NCBI RefSeq assembly: GCF_024611995.1
Contig: NZ_CP102509.1
Span: 7,006,001 to 7,070,000 of the forward strand
Direction: 5' to 3'
Length of the DNA: 64,000 nt
From: Streptomyces sp. NBC_00162
GTDB lineage: Bacteria; Actinomycetota; Actinomycetes; Streptomycetales; Streptomycetaceae
Positions 34,795-44,670 of the stretch are shown here, one piece after another. Each line of letters begins with the position of its first letter. Positions within the stretch are counted from its first letter, which is position 1. The notes below the pieces were generated by a model. The model did not search any database, was not told the origin of the DNA, and saw only the letters and a list, made by a program, of their open reading frames with translations. The translations under genes and the position numbers were made by a program.

Positions 34795-36508
34795 GATCTC
34801 CCGCCAGACGTACGCCGACCTCTTCGGGCCAACCGCCGGTGACCGGATCCGGCTGGCCGACACCGACCTCTTCGTCGAGATCGAGCAGGACCTCGGCGGC
34901 GGCCCCGGCCGCGCCGGCGACGAGGCCGTCTTCGGCGGCGGCAAGGTGATCCGCGAGTCCATGGGGCAGGCCCGAACCACCCGGGCCGAGGGCGCACCCG
35001 ACACCGTGATCACCGGGGTCGTGATCCTCGACCACTGGGGCATCGTCAAGGCCGACCTCGGCATACGCGACGGCCGTATCTGCGGCATCGGCAAGGCCGG
35101 CAACCCCGACACCATGGACGGCGTGGACCCGGCCCTGGTGATCGGCCCCGAGACCGAGATCATCGCGGGCAACGGGAAGATCGTCACCGCCGGCGCCATC
35201 GACGCCCACGTGCACTTCATCTCCCCGACGGTCATCGAAGAGGCGCTCGCCTCCGGCATCACCACCCTCGTCGGCGGCGGCACAGGACCGGCCGAGGGCA
35301 CCAAGGCCACCACCGTCACCCCAGGGCCCTGGCACCTGGCCCGCATGTTCGCGGCGCTGGAGGCCTACCCCGTCAACATCGGCCTGCTCGGCAAGGGCAA
35401 CACCATGTCCACCGAGGCCATGCACTCCCAGCTGCGCGGCGGCGCACTCGGCTTCAAGCTCCACGAGGACTGGGGAACCACCCCGGCCGTCATCGACGCC
35501 TGCCTGAGCGTCTGCGAGGAGACCGGGGCCCAGGTCGCCATCCACACGGACACGCTCAACGAGGCCGGGTTCGTCGGCGACACCCTCGCGGCCATCGCCG
35601 GGCGGACGATCCACTCGTACCACACCGAAGGCGCGGGCGGCGGGCACGCCCCCGACATCATCACCGTGGTCTCCGAGCCCAACATCCTGCCCAGCTCCAC
35701 CAATCCGACCCGGCCGCACACCGTCAACACCGTCGAGGAACACCTCGACATGCTGATGGTCTGCCACCACCTGAACCCGGCCGTCCCCGAGGACCTCGCG
35801 TTCGCCGAATCCCGGATCCGGCCCTCGACCATCGCCGCCGAGGACGTCCTGCACGACCTCGGGGCCATCTCCATCATCTCCTCCGACTCCCAGGCCATGG
35901 GCCGGGTCGGCGAGGTCGTCCTGCGCACCTGGCAGACCGCCCACGTGATGAAGAAGAGGCGCGGCTTCCTCCCCGGCGACGGACCGGCCGACAACCAGCG
36001 CGCCCGACGCTACGTCGCCAAGTACACGATCAACCCCGCCGTCGCCCAGGGACTGGCCCGCGAGATCGGCTCGGTCGAGACCGGCAAACTCGCCGACCTC
36101 GTCCTGTGGAACCCCGCCTTCTTCGGGGTCAAGCCCGAACTGGTCATCAAGGGCGGCCAGATCGCCTACGCGCAGATGGGCGACGCCAACGCCTCCATCC
36201 CCACCCCGCAGCCCGTACTGCCCCGGCCGATGTTCGGCAGCCACGGGCGCGCGCCCGGCCTGAACTCGCTCAACTTCACCGCACAGGCCGCGCTCGACGA
36301 CGGACTGCCCGAGAGGCTCGGCCTTGGCAAGGCCTTCGTGGCCATAGAGAGCACCCGCAAGGTCGGCAAGGCGGACATGCGCAACAACGACGCCATGCCC
36401 AGGGTCGAGGTCGACGCCGACACCTTCACCGTCACCATCGACGGGGAGGCCGTGGAACCCGCGCCCGCCGCGGAACTGCCCATGGCCCAGAGATACTTCT
36501 TGTTTTGA
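34787..36508 (+). CDS. ureC: Urease alpha subunit (catalytic, nickel)
   Basis: A 573-aa catalytic subunit with all nickel-site residues: H141 and H143 (DAHVHFISP), the Lys that is carbamylated, K224 (GFKLHEDWG), H253 ([10 protein letters not shown]), H279 ([11 protein letters not shown]) and D367 (SSDSQAMGR). The mobile-flap Cys-His is C326-H327 (MVCHHLN). The length is typical. The ATG overlaps ureB by 8 bp. Activation needs UreF, UreG and UreD, all encoded directly downstream; no ureE is present in the window. Confidence 0.97.
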   Translation: MAEISRQTYADLFGPTAGDRIRLADTDLFVEIEQDLGGGPGRAGDEAVFGGGKVIRESMGQARTTRAEGAPDTVITGVVILDHWGIVKADLGIRDGRICGIGKAGNPDTMDGVDPALVIGPETEIIAGNGKIVTAGAIDAHVHFISPTVIEEALASGITTLVGGGTGPAEGTKATTVTPGPWHLARMFAALEAYPVNIGLLGKGNTMSTEAMHSQLRGGALGFKLHEDWGTTPAVIDACLSVCEETGAQVAIHTDTLNEAGFVGDTLAAIAGRTIHSYHTEGAGGGHAPDIITVVSEPNILPSSTNPTRPHTVNTVEEHLDMLMVCHHLNPAVPEDLAFAESRIRPSTIAAEDVLHDLGAISIISSDSQAMGRVGEVVLRTWQTAHVMKKRRGFLPGDGPADNQRARRYVAKYTINPAVAQGLAREIGSVETGKLADLVLWNPAFFGVKPELVIKGGQIAYAQMGDANASIPTPQPVLPRPMFGSHGRAPGLNSLNFTAQAALDDGLPERLGLGKAFVAIESTRKVGKADMRNNDAMPRVEVDADTFTVTIDGEAVEPAPAAELPMAQRYFLF

Positions 36509-36523
36509 AAGGGGCCTCTTCTG

Positions 36524-37198
36524 ATGAGCCTCGCCGCGCTGCTCGTCCTCGCCGACGGCCGCTTCCCCGCCGGGGGCCACGCCCACTCCGGCGGGGCCGA
36601 GGCCGCCTGCAAGGCGGGCCGGATCCACGACGCCGCCACCCTGGAGGACTTCTGCCGGGGCCGGCTGCACACCGCCGGGCTCACCGCGGCCGCCCTCGCC
36701 GCGGCCGCCGCGCTCGGCCTCGACCCGGCGGAGCTCGACGCCGCCGCCGACGCCCGTACCCCGTCGCCCGCCCTGCGCGCCGCCGCGCGGCGCCTGGGCC
36801 GCCAGCTGCTGCGGGCCGCCCGGGCCACCTGGCCCGCCGCCGAACTGGAAGCGCTGGCCGCCGCGTTCCCGCGCGGGGCCCACCAGCCCGTCGTACTCGG
36901 CCTCACCGCCCGGGCGGCCGGGCTCGGGCCGCTCGATGCCGCGCACGTGGCGGCGTACGAGAGTATCGGCGGGCCCGCGACCGCGACCGTGCGGCTGCTG
37001 GGCCTGGACCCCTTCGAGGCGAGCGGGGTGCTGGCCCGGCTCGCCCCCGCGCTCGACGCCGTCGCGGCCCAGGCGGCCGAGGCCGCGCACCGGGCCCGCA
37101 CGGAGGGCACGGAGGCCCTACCCGCGGCCTCCTCGCCCCTGCTGGAGATCGCGGCAGAGGTCCATGCCGACTGGCCGGTACGCCTCTTCGCTTCCTGA
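36524..37198 (+). CDS. ureF: Urease accessory protein UreF
   Basis: A 224-aa all-helical accessory protein. The conserved start LLVLADGRFPAGGHAHSGGAEAA is clear, and the rest is Ala/Arg-rich helices with AAHVAAYESIGGPATATVRLLGLDP near the end. It helps UreG and UreD deliver nickel to the apo-urease and is thought to act on UreG GTPase. It begins 15 nt after ureC. It shows the high Ala content usual for Streptomyces UreF. Confidence 0.92.
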   Translation: MSLAALLVLADGRFPAGGHAHSGGAEAACKAGRIHDAATLEDFCRGRLHTAGLTAAALAAAAALGLDPAELDAAADARTPSPALRAAARRLGRQLLRAARATWPAAELEALAAAFPRGAHQPVVLGLTARAAGLGPLDAAHVAAYESIGGPATATVRLLGLDPFEASGVLARLAPALDAVAAQAAEAAHRARTEGTEALPAASSPLLEIAAEVHADWPVRLFAS

Positions 37199-37219
37199 CC
37201 ACCCCCTAGGAGACCCCCC

Positions 37220-37915
37220 ATGCACCTCGACCACGCGGTGACCTACCCCCATCGCCACACGCACGGCGCCGCACCGCTGCGCGCCGACGGCACCCGGCGC
37301 GCCCTGCGCATCGGACTCGGCGGACCCGTCGGTTCCGGCAAGACCGCCACCGTCGCCGCCCTGTGCCGCGCCCTGCGCGCCGAACTGTCCATGGCCGTCG
37401 TCACCAACGACATCTACACGCGCGAGGACGCCGAGTTCCTGCTCCGCGAGGCCGTCCTGCCGCCCGAGCGGATCGCCGCCGTCGAGACCGGGGCCTGTCC
37501 GCACACCGCCATCCGCGACGACATCTCCGCCAACCTGGAGGCCGTCGAGGAACTGGAGGAGGCCTTCCGGGAGACCGGCCCGCTCGACCTGATCCTCGTC
37601 GAGTCCGGCGGGGACAACCTCACCGCCACCTTCTCCCGGGGGCTCGTCGACGCCCAGATCTTCGTCATCGACGTGGCCGGCGGGGACGACATCCCGCGCA
37701 AGGGCGGCCCCGGCGTCACCACTGCCGACCTCCTCGTCGTCAACAAGACCGACCTCGCCCCCCACGTCGGCTCCGACCTCGGGCGGATGGCCCGCGACGC
37801 CGCCGAGCAGCGCGGTGAACTGCCCGTCGCCTTCCAGTCGCTGCGCGGCCCGGACGGCGTGGCCCCGGTGGCCGCCTGGGTGCGCGAGCGGATCGCCGCC
37901 TGGGTCGTACGGTGA
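37220..37915 (+). CDS. ureG: Urease accessory GTPase UreG
   Basis: A 231-aa SIMIBI-class GTPase that carries nickel to urease. The P-loop GPVGSGKT is at residues 35-42, the metal-binding C93-P-H95 is in [14 protein letters not shown], and the guanine motif is [10 protein letters not shown]. The N-terminus is His-rich ([16 protein letters not shown]), a probable nickel-buffering extension that may replace the missing UreE. A GGAG site precedes the ATG. Its stop overlaps the ureD start. Confidence 0.95.
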   Translation: MHLDHAVTYPHRHTHGAAPLRADGTRRALRIGLGGPVGSGKTATVAALCRALRAELSMAVVTNDIYTREDAEFLLREAVLPPERIAAVETGACPHTAIRDDISANLEAVEELEEAFRETGPLDLILVESGGDNLTATFSRGLVDAQIFVIDVAGGDDIPRKGGPGVTTADLLVVNKTDLAPHVGSDLGRMARDAAEQRGELPVAFQSLRGPDGVAPVAAWVRERIAAWVVR

Positions 37916-38703
37916 CCAGCGCGGCTCCCGTCACCCCCGCGGGCGTGCGGGCCACCGCCCGCGTCCACGCCGTCGCCGACGGCCGGGGCGGCACCGCCCT
38001 GCCGCTGCTGGCCGGGGACGGGCCGCTCGCGCTGCGCCGCACCAGGGGGACCGCCGCCGAGGCCGGGGTCATGCTGGTCGGCGCCATGAGCGCCCCGCTG
38101 GGCGGCGACCACCTCACCGTCGAGGCGACCGCGGGCGCCGGGGCGCGGCTCGCCCTCGCCTCGGCGGCGGCCACCCTGGCCCTGCCCGGCCGGGGCGGCG
38201 AGCCCGCGCGGTACGACGTACGCCTGACCCTGGAGGACGGCGCGTCGGTGCGGTGGCTGCCGGAGCCGCTGGTCTCCGTGCGCGGCAGCGACCTGCGGGT
38301 GCACACGCGGGTCCGACTGGCACCCACGGCCCGGCTGCTGCTGCGCGAGGAACAGGTGCTGGGTCGCTGCGGGGAGGCCTCCGGCCTGCTGCGCAGCCGG
38401 CTCACCGCCACCCGCGGGGGCCGCCCCCTGCTGGATCAGGAGCTGACCTGCGGACCCGGTGCGCCCGGCGGCTGGGACGGTCCCGCGGGGCTGGCGGGGC
38501 ACCGGGCGCTCGGCCAACTCCTCGTCGTGGACCCGGCCTTCGCCCTGGCCCCGCCCGCGGCCGGGGTGCTGGGCGAGTTCGCCGCCGTCACTCCGCTGGC
38601 CGGCCCGGCCGTCCTCGTGACCGCCCTGGCCCCCGACGCCCTGCGGCTGCGGGAACTGCTCGACGCGGCCGCCCGGACCTACGGTCCGCCGCCCCAGGCG
38701 TAG
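37912..38703 (+). CDS. ureD: Urease accessory protein UreD
   Basis: A 263-aa UreD/UreH, the scaffold that binds urease with UreF and UreG and guides nickel in. The family's beta-strand core is visible ([49 protein letters not shown]) together with a Gly-rich loop region. The GTG start overlaps the ureG stop (GTGA). It is the last gene of the operon; a 181-bp gap to the next gene holds that gene's promoter region. Confidence 0.92.
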   Translation: MTSAAPVTPAGVRATARVHAVADGRGGTALPLLAGDGPLALRRTRGTAAEAGVMLVGAMSAPLGGDHLTVEATAGAGARLALASAAATLALPGRGGEPARYDVRLTLEDGASVRWLPEPLVSVRGSDLRVHTRVRLAPTARLLLREEQVLGRCGEASGLLRSRLTATRGGRPLLDQELTCGPGAPGGWDGPAGLAGHRALGQLLVVDPAFALAPPAAGVLGEFAAVTPLAGPAVLVTALAPDALRLRELLDAAARTYGPPPQA

Positions 38704-38884
38704 TTCGGACGAATCGGGCACCGCTCAGCGGTACACACCTCTCCGGTTATCGGGTTGGCAAAGAACTCGACCCTGCTCTGTTGCCGGGTCGTGGTAAGGC
38801 GCAAGGATCCCCCTGCACGCCGACGACCGAAACCGACCGAACCCGGCCGCCCACGGCGGCGACTGACGCAGGGGGAACAACCAC

Positions 38885-40549
38885 GTGATACGCAACGCGG
38901 CGCTGGGGAGCGCCGCCACACTGATCACCGGCACACTGGCGGCGGGCCTGATGCTCGCCCCGTCCGCCACGGCGGCCTCGGCCGGCCGCGACAACGGGGC
39001 CGCGGAGGCGGTGGGCGTCCAGATCGCCGCCGCCCGCGCCGCCCGCACCGGGATCGAGTGGAAGGACTGCCCCGCGGACTGGGGCTTCGAGAAGCCCATC
39101 CAGTGCGGCTGGGTGAAGGTCCCGCTCGACTACACCAAGCCGTTCGGCAAGACGATCGACATCGCCGTCGACCGGATCGGCAGCACGGGCACCAAGGAGG
39201 AGCGCCAGGGCGCGCTCATCTACAACCCCGGCGGTCCCGGCGGTTCCGGCATGCGCTTCCCGCGCAGGGTCACCACCAAGAGCCCGCTGTGGGTCAACGC
39301 CTCCAAGGCGTACGACTTTGTGGGCTTCGACCCCCGCGGTGTCGGCCACTCCGCGCCGATCTCCTGCATCGACCCGCAGGAGTTCGTCAAGGCTCCCAAG
39401 GCCGACCCGGTCCCGGGCTCCGAGGCCGACAAGCGCGCCCAGCGCAAGCTCGCCGCCGAGTACGCGGACGGCTGCAAGGAGCGCAGCGGCGAGATGCTGC
39501 CGCACATGACCACGCCGAACACCGTGCGCGACCTCGACGTGATCCGCGCCGCCCTCGGCGAGCAGAAGCTGAACTTCCTCGGCGTCTCCTACGGCACCTA
39601 CATCGGCGGGGTCTACGCGACCCTGTTCCCGACGCACGTGCGCCGCATGATCGTCGACAGCGTGGTCAACCCGGACACGGACAACATCTGGTACGAGGCC
39701 AACCTCGGCCAGGACGTGGCCTTCCAGACGCGCTGGAACGACTGGCAGGACTGGGTCGCCAAGAACGACGCGGTCTTCCACCTCGGCGACACCCGCGCCA
39801 AGGTCGAGGCGAAGTACCAGGAGCTGCGCGCCAAGGCCAAGGCCAACCCGATCGGCGGGGTCGTCGGCCCGGCCGAGCTCATCGGCTTCTTCCAGGGCGC
39901 CCCGTACTACGACTCCTCCTGGGTGCCCGTCGCCCAGACCTTCGCCGCCTGGGCGGCCGGTGACGAGCAGGCGCTCGTCGACGCCATCGCCCCGGACATG
40001 TCGGACACCAAGGGCAACGCGGCGTCCGAGAACGGCAACGCCGTCTACACCGCGGTCGAGTGCGCCGACGCCAAGTGGCCCACCAGCTGGGCCAAGTGGG
40101 ACCGGGACAACACCAAGCTGCACGAGAAGTACCCGTTCCTGACCTGGTCCAACGCGTGGATGAACCTGCCCTGCGCGACCTGGAAGTCCAAGCAGAGCAC
40201 CCCGATCGAGGTCGGTGCCAAGCGCGGTCTGGCGCCGGTGCTGATCGTCCAGTCCGAGCGGGACGCGGCCACGCCGTACGAGGGCGCGGTCGAGCTGCAC
40301 CGCCGCCTCGCCGGCTCCCGTCTGATCACCGAGCAGAACGCCGGCTCGCACGGTGTCACCAGCCTGGTGAACCCCTGCATCAACACGCGGGTCGACACCT
40401 ACCTGCTGACCGGAAAGGTCGACGCGAAGGACGTGAAGTGCGCTCCGCACGCCACTCCTGTCGCCCCGGCCCCGGTCGCCGCGAAGTCGCTCGCCGAGGC
40501 TCCTGGCGCCGACCTCCCGGCCCGTGAGGAGCTCCCGGCCGTCCGCTAG
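38885..40549 (+). CDS. Secreted tripeptidyl aminopeptidase (S33 hydrolase)
   Basis: A 554-aa secreted alpha/beta hydrolase of the Tap/SCO1230 type, which releases tripeptides from protein N-termini. A signal peptide covers about residues 1-31 (ALGSAATLITGTLAAGLMLAPSATAA). The oxyanion region is IYNPGGPGGSG, the nucleophile is S235 (GVSYGTYIGG), and the Asp and His are in QSERDAATPY and NAGSHGVT near the end. The start is GTG with AGGGGGAAC upstream. Such enzymes help trim secreted proteins and feed on peptides. Confidence 0.93.
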   Translation: MIRNAALGSAATLITGTLAAGLMLAPSATAASAGRDNGAAEAVGVQIAAARAARTGIEWKDCPADWGFEKPIQCGWVKVPLDYTKPFGKTIDIAVDRIGSTGTKEERQGALIYNPGGPGGSGMRFPRRVTTKSPLWVNASKAYDFVGFDPRGVGHSAPISCIDPQEFVKAPKADPVPGSEADKRAQRKLAAEYADGCKERSGEMLPHMTTPNTVRDLDVIRAALGEQKLNFLGVSYGTYIGGVYATLFPTHVRRMIVDSVVNPDTDNIWYEANLGQDVAFQTRWNDWQDWVAKNDAVFHLGDTRAKVEAKYQELRAKAKANPIGGVVGPAELIGFFQGAPYYDSSWVPVAQTFAAWAAGDEQALVDAIAPDMSDTKGNAASENGNAVYTAVECADAKWPTSWAKWDRDNTKLHEKYPFLTWSNAWMNLPCATWKSKQSTPIEVGAKRGLAPVLIVQSERDAATPYEGAVELHRRLAGSRLITEQNAGSHGVTSLVNPCINTRVDTYLLTGKVDAKDVKCAPHATPVAPAPVAAKSLAEAPGADLPAREELPAVR

Positions 40550-40577
40550 GACCCGGGGAACACCAGCGGGAGAAGGC

Positions 40578-41288
40578 TCAGCGCGACCTGCGCCGGGCCT
40601 TCTTCCGTTCCTCCTCTTCCTCGGCCTTGACCTCGGCCGCGTACCGGTCGACGTACTCCTGGCCGGACAGTTCGAGGATGGCGTACATGATCTCGTCGGT
40701 GACGGCCCGCAGGACGGCCCGTTCGCCCTCCAGCCCGGCGTACCGGGAGAAGTCCATCGGCTCGCCGAAGCGGATCGTCACCCGCCGGATGTTCGGGATC
40801 TTCTGCCCGGGGGGCTGGATCTCGAAGGTGCCGACCATCGCGCACGGCACGACGGGCACCCCGGCTCCCAGGGCCATCGCGGCCACGCCCACCTTGCCCT
40901 TGTACAGCCGCCCGTCGTGCGAGCGCGTGCCCTCCGGGTAGATGCCCAGCAGTTCGTCCTTGGCCAGCACCCCCAGCCCCTCGCGCAGAGCCGCCTGGCC
41001 GGCGTCCTTGCCGGAGCGGTCCACGGGGATCTGCCCGGCGCTGCGGAAGAAGGCGGCGGTGAGCCGCCCCTTGACCCCCGGGCCGGTGAAGTACTCGGCC
41101 TTCGCGAGGAACGTGATCCGCCGCTTGAGGATCGCGGGCATCAGGAAGTGGTCGGAGAACGACAGGTGGTTGCCCGCGATGATCGCGGCCCCCTCCGCCG
41201 GGATGTTCTCCAGGCCCTCGATCCGCGGCCTGAACAGCAGCCGCAGCAGCGGACCGAGCAACACGTGCTTGAGCAAGTGGTAGAACAC
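40578..41288 (-). CDS. 1-acyl-sn-glycerol-3-phosphate acyltransferase
   Basis: A 236-aa PlsC-family enzyme that makes phosphatidic acid from lysophosphatidate. The catalytic motif is NHLSFSD (HX4D), and FIGNKDLE-like blocks are seen as LGIYPEGTRSHDG and VPVVPCAMVGTF. A hydrophobic N-terminal helix (LLKHVLLGPLLRLLF) associates with the membrane. The C-terminus is highly charged (KAEEEEERKKARRRSR). The frame is open to 41381, but the GTG at 41288 has GGGAG 7 nt before it and starts at the family's usual N-terminus. Confidence 0.9.
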   Translation of the reverse strand: MFYHLLKHVLLGPLLRLLFRPRIEGLENIPAEGAAIIAGNHLSFSDHFLMPAILKRRITFLAKAEYFTGPGVKGRLTAAFFRSAGQIPVDRSGKDAGQAALREGLGVLAKDELLGIYPEGTRSHDGRLYKGKVGVAAMALGAGVPVVPCAMVGTFEIQPPGQKIPNIRRVTIRFGEPMDFSRYAGLEGERAVLRAVTDEIMYAILELSGQEYVDRYAAEVKAEEEEERKKARRRSR

Positions 41289-41434
41289 CAGGCCGCTCCC
41301 AATTCCTGGGGCGGCCCAGTGCCGGCCGCCGCCGGACATGGCGAAAGGAACCAGTCTAGGTGCGCTCACACGCACCGTCACGACCTGGCACGCACAGTCG
41401 GGCGAAACGGTTCAGCGGCAGGGGCCGCAGTGGC

Positions 41435-41593
41435 TCACGCGCCGCGTGAGGCGGCCATTCCAGCGGTCAGCAGCCCCAGTACCACCCAGCCGAACCACAG
41501 CCAGCCGTTGCTGCCGAGGGCCACGGAATACGCGGCGACGGCCACCAGGGCGGCGAAGGTCATGACTGCCATCGCCTTAACGGATCCGGTCAT
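41435..41593 (-). CDS. Small two-helix membrane protein, 52 aa
   Basis: A 52-aa frame with two hydrophobic segments: MAVMTFAALVAVAAYSVAL and GWLWFGWVVLGLLTAGM, ending in a short basic tail (ASRGA). Codon use is normal. It lies on the minus strand between CtaG and PlsC, with starts close by, so it could be part of the same transcript. The function is unknown. It is a plausible conserved small protein; nothing in the sequence points to a toxin. Confidence 0.65.
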   Translation of the reverse strand: MTGSVKAMAVMTFAALVAVAAYSVALGSNGWLWFGWVVLGLLTAGMAASRGA

Positions 41594-41625
41594 GCTCCAT
41601 GGTGGCCCGCAAAGGCCGTACTCCG

Positions 41626-42582
41626 CTACTGGCCACGCGCCTGGAGCGAGGCCAGATACGAGTTGTACGCCTCCAGCTCCTGGTCACCGTCGCGGTCCGC
41701 GGCCCGGTCGGAGCGCTTCGCCGCCCGCTGCTCGGAGTGGTACCACTGGTAGACCAGCGCGATCAGCACCAGCACCGAGGGGATCTCGCTGAAGGCCCAC
41801 GCGATGCCGCCGCCCCACTGCTGGTCGAGCAGCGGATCGATGTCCAGGGAGGCCGCCGGGTTCGCGTACGTCTTGATCATCGGCTCGCTGGCCATCATCA
41901 CGGCGATCCCGAAGAAGGCGTGGAACGGCATGCCGGCGAAGAGCTCCAGCATCCGCATCACGTAGCCGGGGCGGTGCGGCCCCGGGTCGATGCCCATGAT
42001 CGGCCAGAAGAAGATCAGGCCGACCGCGAGGAAGTGCAGCATCATCGCGATGTGCCCGGTCCTGGACTCCATCAGGAAGTCGAAGAGCGGGGTGAAGTAC
42101 AGGCCGTAGAGGCTGGCGATGAACATGGGGATCGTGAAGGCAGGGTGGGTGATGATCCGCATGTAGCGGCTGTGCAGCAGCATCAGCAGCAGCTCGCGCG
42201 GGCCCTTGTGGCCGCGCGCGGCGGGCGGCAGCGCGCGCAGCGCCAGCGTCACCGGAGCGCCCAGCAGCAGCAGGATCGGGGTGATCATGCTGATCACCAT
42301 GTGCTGGACCATGTGCACGCTGAACATGACCATGCCGTAGTCGTTCAGCTTGGTGCACGTCACCAGCACCACGGTCAGTACGCCCAGGGTGAAGGCGACG
42401 GTCCGGCCCAGCGGCCAGGAGTCCCCGCGCCGGCGCAGCCGCAGAACGCCCCACCCGTACAGCGCGAGCCCCAGCAGGGACCCGAAGAGGAAGAAGGCGT
42501 CGAAGGAGAATTCCAGCCCGCGCCCGAGAGTGAAGGACGGCAGGTCCATGTTCATGTCCATGCCGTGCCCGCTGTGATCCAT
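41626..42582 (-). CDS. ctaG: Cytochrome c oxidase assembly protein (CtaG, caa3 type)
   Basis: A 318-aa polytopic protein with about seven hydrophobic helices (for example FDAFFLFGSLLGLALYGWGVLRL, MVMFSVHMVQHMVISMITPILLLLGAPV, AMMLHFLAVGLIFFWPIMG). Conserved His-rich elements HMVQHMV, HPAF and FAGMPFHAFFG fit the CtaG_Bsu/caa3 family used for copper insertion into the oxidase. The N-terminus is Met/His-rich (MDHSGHGMDMNMD), like a copper-binding tail. The ATG at 42582 has GGGAG 7 nt upstream. The downstream PlsC-type gene may be co-transcribed. Confidence 0.9.
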   Translation of the reverse strand: MDHSGHGMDMNMDLPSFTLGRGLEFSFDAFFLFGSLLGLALYGWGVLRLRRRGDSWPLGRTVAFTLGVLTVVLVTCTKLNDYGMVMFSVHMVQHMVISMITPILLLLGAPVTLALRALPPAARGHKGPRELLLMLLHSRYMRIITHPAFTIPMFIASLYGLYFTPLFDFLMESRTGHIAMMLHFLAVGLIFFWPIMGIDPGPHRPGYVMRMLELFAGMPFHAFFGIAVMMASEPMIKTYANPAASLDIDPLLDQQWGGGIAWAFSEIPSVLVLIALVYQWYHSEQRAAKRSDRAADRDGDQELEAYNSYLASLQARGQ

Positions 42583-42622
42583 CTCTTCACTCCCTTGACC
42601 GTGGCGCCCCACCACAGTAGTG

Positions 42623-42654
42623 CCGCCCCCGTACGCTCCTGCGCGCGGGGGCGG
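42623..42654 (-). terminator. Hairpin terminator after pfkA
   Basis: CCGCCCCC (42623-42630) is mirrored by GGGGGCGG (42647-42654) with a 16-nt loop, 17 nt beyond the pfkA stop on the minus strand and ahead of ctaG. Confidence 0.6.
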
Positions 42655-42671
42655 CCTTAACGGGCATACGG

Positions 42672-43697
42672 TTACAGAACCGTCTGGGCCTCGTCGTAGC
42701 GCTCGGCCGGGACCGTCTTGAGGGTCGAGGTCGCCTCGGCGAGCGGCACCATCACGATGTCCGTGCCGCGCAGTGCGGTCAGCATGCCGAACTCGCCGCG
42801 GTGGGCGGCCTCCACGGCGTGCCAGCCGAAGCGGGTCGCCAGCACCCGGTCGTACGCGGTGGGCGTGCCGCCGCGCTGCACGTGGCCCAGGATCACCGGT
42901 CGGGCCTCCTTGCCCAGGCGGTGCTCCAGCTCCACCGCGAGCCGGTTGCCGATGCCGGCGAACCGCTCGTGGCCGTACATGTCGGTGCCGCCCTCCTCGA
43001 AGTCCATCGAGCCGGCGCGCGGCTTGGCGCCCTCGGCGACCACGACGATCGCGAACCGCTTGCCCGCCGAGAACCGCTCGCCGACGATCGCCGTCAGCTC
43101 GTCGATGTCGAAGGGGCGTTCCGGAACGACGATCGCGTGCGCGCCGGCCGCCATGCCCGAGTGCAGGGCGATCCAGCCGGTGTGGCGGCCCATGACCTCG
43201 ACGACCATCACGCGCTGGTGGGACTCGGCGGTGGTCTTCAGCCGGTCCAGCGCCTCGGTGGCGACCCCGACGGCGGTGTCGAAGCCGAAGGTGACGTCGG
43301 TGGACGCGATGTCGTTGTCGATGGTCTTGGGGACGCCGACGATCGGCAGACCCGCCTGCGAGAGCAGGTTCGCGGCCTTCAGCGTGCCCTCGCCGCCGAT
43401 CGGGATGATCGCGTCGAGGCCGAGGTCCGCGACGTGGCCGCGGGCGCGCTCCACGCCGTCGCGCAGGTGCGCGGGCTGCACCCGGGAGGAGCCGAGGATG
43501 GTGCCGCCGCGGGCGAGGATGCCGCCGACGGCGTCGAGGTCGAGCTTGCGGTAGTCCGCCTCCAGCAGGCCCTTCCAGCCGTCGTGGAAGCCGATCACCT
43601 CGTCACCGTGGTCGACGACCGCGCGGTGCACGACGGAGCGGATGACGGCATTCAGGCCGGGGCAGTCGCCACCGGAAGTGAGCACACCAATGCGCAT
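42672..43697 (-). CDS. pfkA: 6-phosphofructokinase
   Basis: A 341-aa phosphofructokinase, the committed step of glycolysis. The N-terminus is MRIGVLTSGGDCPGLNAVIRS, the phosphate loop is GGEGTLKAA, the sugar-phosphate region is VPKTIDNDIASTD, and VMGRHTGWIAL follows. The Gly in GGEGT is the residue found in ATP-dependent enzymes, while the Lys in PKTIDND is shared with PPi-type (group III) enzymes, as in other actinobacterial PfkA. No feedback site can be read from sequence. A hairpin follows the stop. Confidence 0.94.
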   Translation of the reverse strand: MRIGVLTSGGDCPGLNAVIRSVVHRAVVDHGDEVIGFHDGWKGLLEADYRKLDLDAVGGILARGGTILGSSRVQPAHLRDGVERARGHVADLGLDAIIPIGGEGTLKAANLLSQAGLPIVGVPKTIDNDIASTDVTFGFDTAVGVATEALDRLKTTAESHQRVMVVEVMGRHTGWIALHSGMAAGAHAIVVPERPFDIDELTAIVGERFSAGKRFAIVVVAEGAKPRAGSMDFEEGGTDMYGHERFAGIGNRLAVELEHRLGKEARPVILGHVQRGGTPTAYDRVLATRFGWHAVEAAHRGEFGMLTALRGTDIVMVPLAEATSTLKTVPAERYDEAQTVL

Positions 43698-43836
43698 GGC
43701 AGGAAGAGACCTTTGCAACGTGGGCCGGCGACCGGACCACGTCGTCCGGTTGGAACTACACGTCACCCTACAAGCGGAAGGCGGGTGGACTGAACCATCC
43801 TCCACATGCTGGTCGCACCGGTGGTGCGAACGCACG

Positions 43837-43905
43837 TCGGCCCGGTTCCCCCTAGGGAAAACCGGGCCGAACACATGATGACGGGGCCGCCCCGATGAGC
43901 GGCCC
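43837..43905 (-). terminator. Two hairpins terminating the gatD-murT unit
   Basis: TCGGCCCGGTT (43837-43847) is mirrored perfectly by AACCGGGCCGA (43860-43870). Nearer the gatD stop, GGGCCGC (43884-43890) is mirrored by GCGGCCC (43899-43905). They lie 9 and 44 nt after the stop codon in a 216-bp gap that otherwise holds the pfkA promoter. Confidence 0.75.
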
Positions 43906-43913
43906 GCAGGGCG

Positions 43914-44642
43914 CTACGCGGGCTGCGTGGCGGCCGCGATGCGCTCCGCGCGCAGCGCCTCGTACCACCGGTCGTCTATGGCCGGCAGCGCGTTCACGTC
44001 GAGGGCCAGCTTCAGCAGCAGGTCCGCGATCTGCGGGTTGCGGGCCATCACGGGACCGTGCATGTAGGTGCCGAACACCGTGTCGTTGTAAGCGCCTTCG
44101 GTGCCGTCGCCGGTGCCGTTGCCGCGGCCCATGCTCACGCGGGCGAACGGCCGCGCCGTCGGCCCGAGGTGGGTGACGCCCTGGTGGTTCTCGAAGCCCG
44201 TCAGCTGCGGCAGGCCGAGCCGCGGGTCGATGTCGGCGAGCACGTCGCCGACGCACCGCTCGCCCTCACCGCGCACCGTGACCACGTCCAGCAGGCCGAG
44301 GCCCTCCTGGCGCTCGCCCTGGTCGTTGACGAACTCCTGGCCGAGGATCTGGTACCCGGCGCAGACGGAGAAGACGATCGCCCCGTTCGAGACGGCCCGC
44401 TCCAGACCGCCGTCGCGCAGCAGGCGCTCGGCGGCCAGGCGCTGCGGCCGGTCCTCGCCGCCCCCGATCAGGTAGATGTCGCCCGAGGTGGGGATCGGCT
44501 GGTCGCTGCGCACGTCCACGCGCTGTACGTCCAGACCGCGCTGGCGTGCCCGGCGCTCCACCACGAGGGCGTTGCCCTGGTCTCCGTACGTGCTGAGCAG
44601 GTCGGGGTAGACCCACACCAGACGCAGGCTGTTGTCGCTCAT
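43914..44642 (-). CDS. gatD: Lipid II isoglutaminyl synthase, glutaminase subunit GatD
   Basis: A 242-aa class I glutamine amidotransferase (CobB/CobQ-like). The catalytic Cys is C94 in VFSVCAGYQILG, and the His is in the ENHQGVTHLG/GTYMHGP region. It feeds ammonia to MurT to amidate the D-Glu carboxyl of lipid II, making D-isoglutamine in the peptidoglycan stem. It follows murT after 28 nt on the same strand, the expected operon order. The length is normal. Confidence 0.93.
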   Translation of the reverse strand: MSDNSLRLVWVYPDLLSTYGDQGNALVVERRARQRGLDVQRVDVRSDQPIPTSGDIYLIGGGEDRPQRLAAERLLRDGGLERAVSNGAIVFSVCAGYQILGQEFVNDQGERQEGLGLLDVVTVRGEGERCVGDVLADIDPRLGLPQLTGFENHQGVTHLGPTARPFARVSMGRGNGTGDGTEGAYNDTVFGTYMHGPVMARNPQIADLLLKLALDVNALPAIDDRWYEALRAERIAAATQPA

Positions 44643-44670
44643 GCTCTTGTCCTCTGCGGTTCTGAGGGGG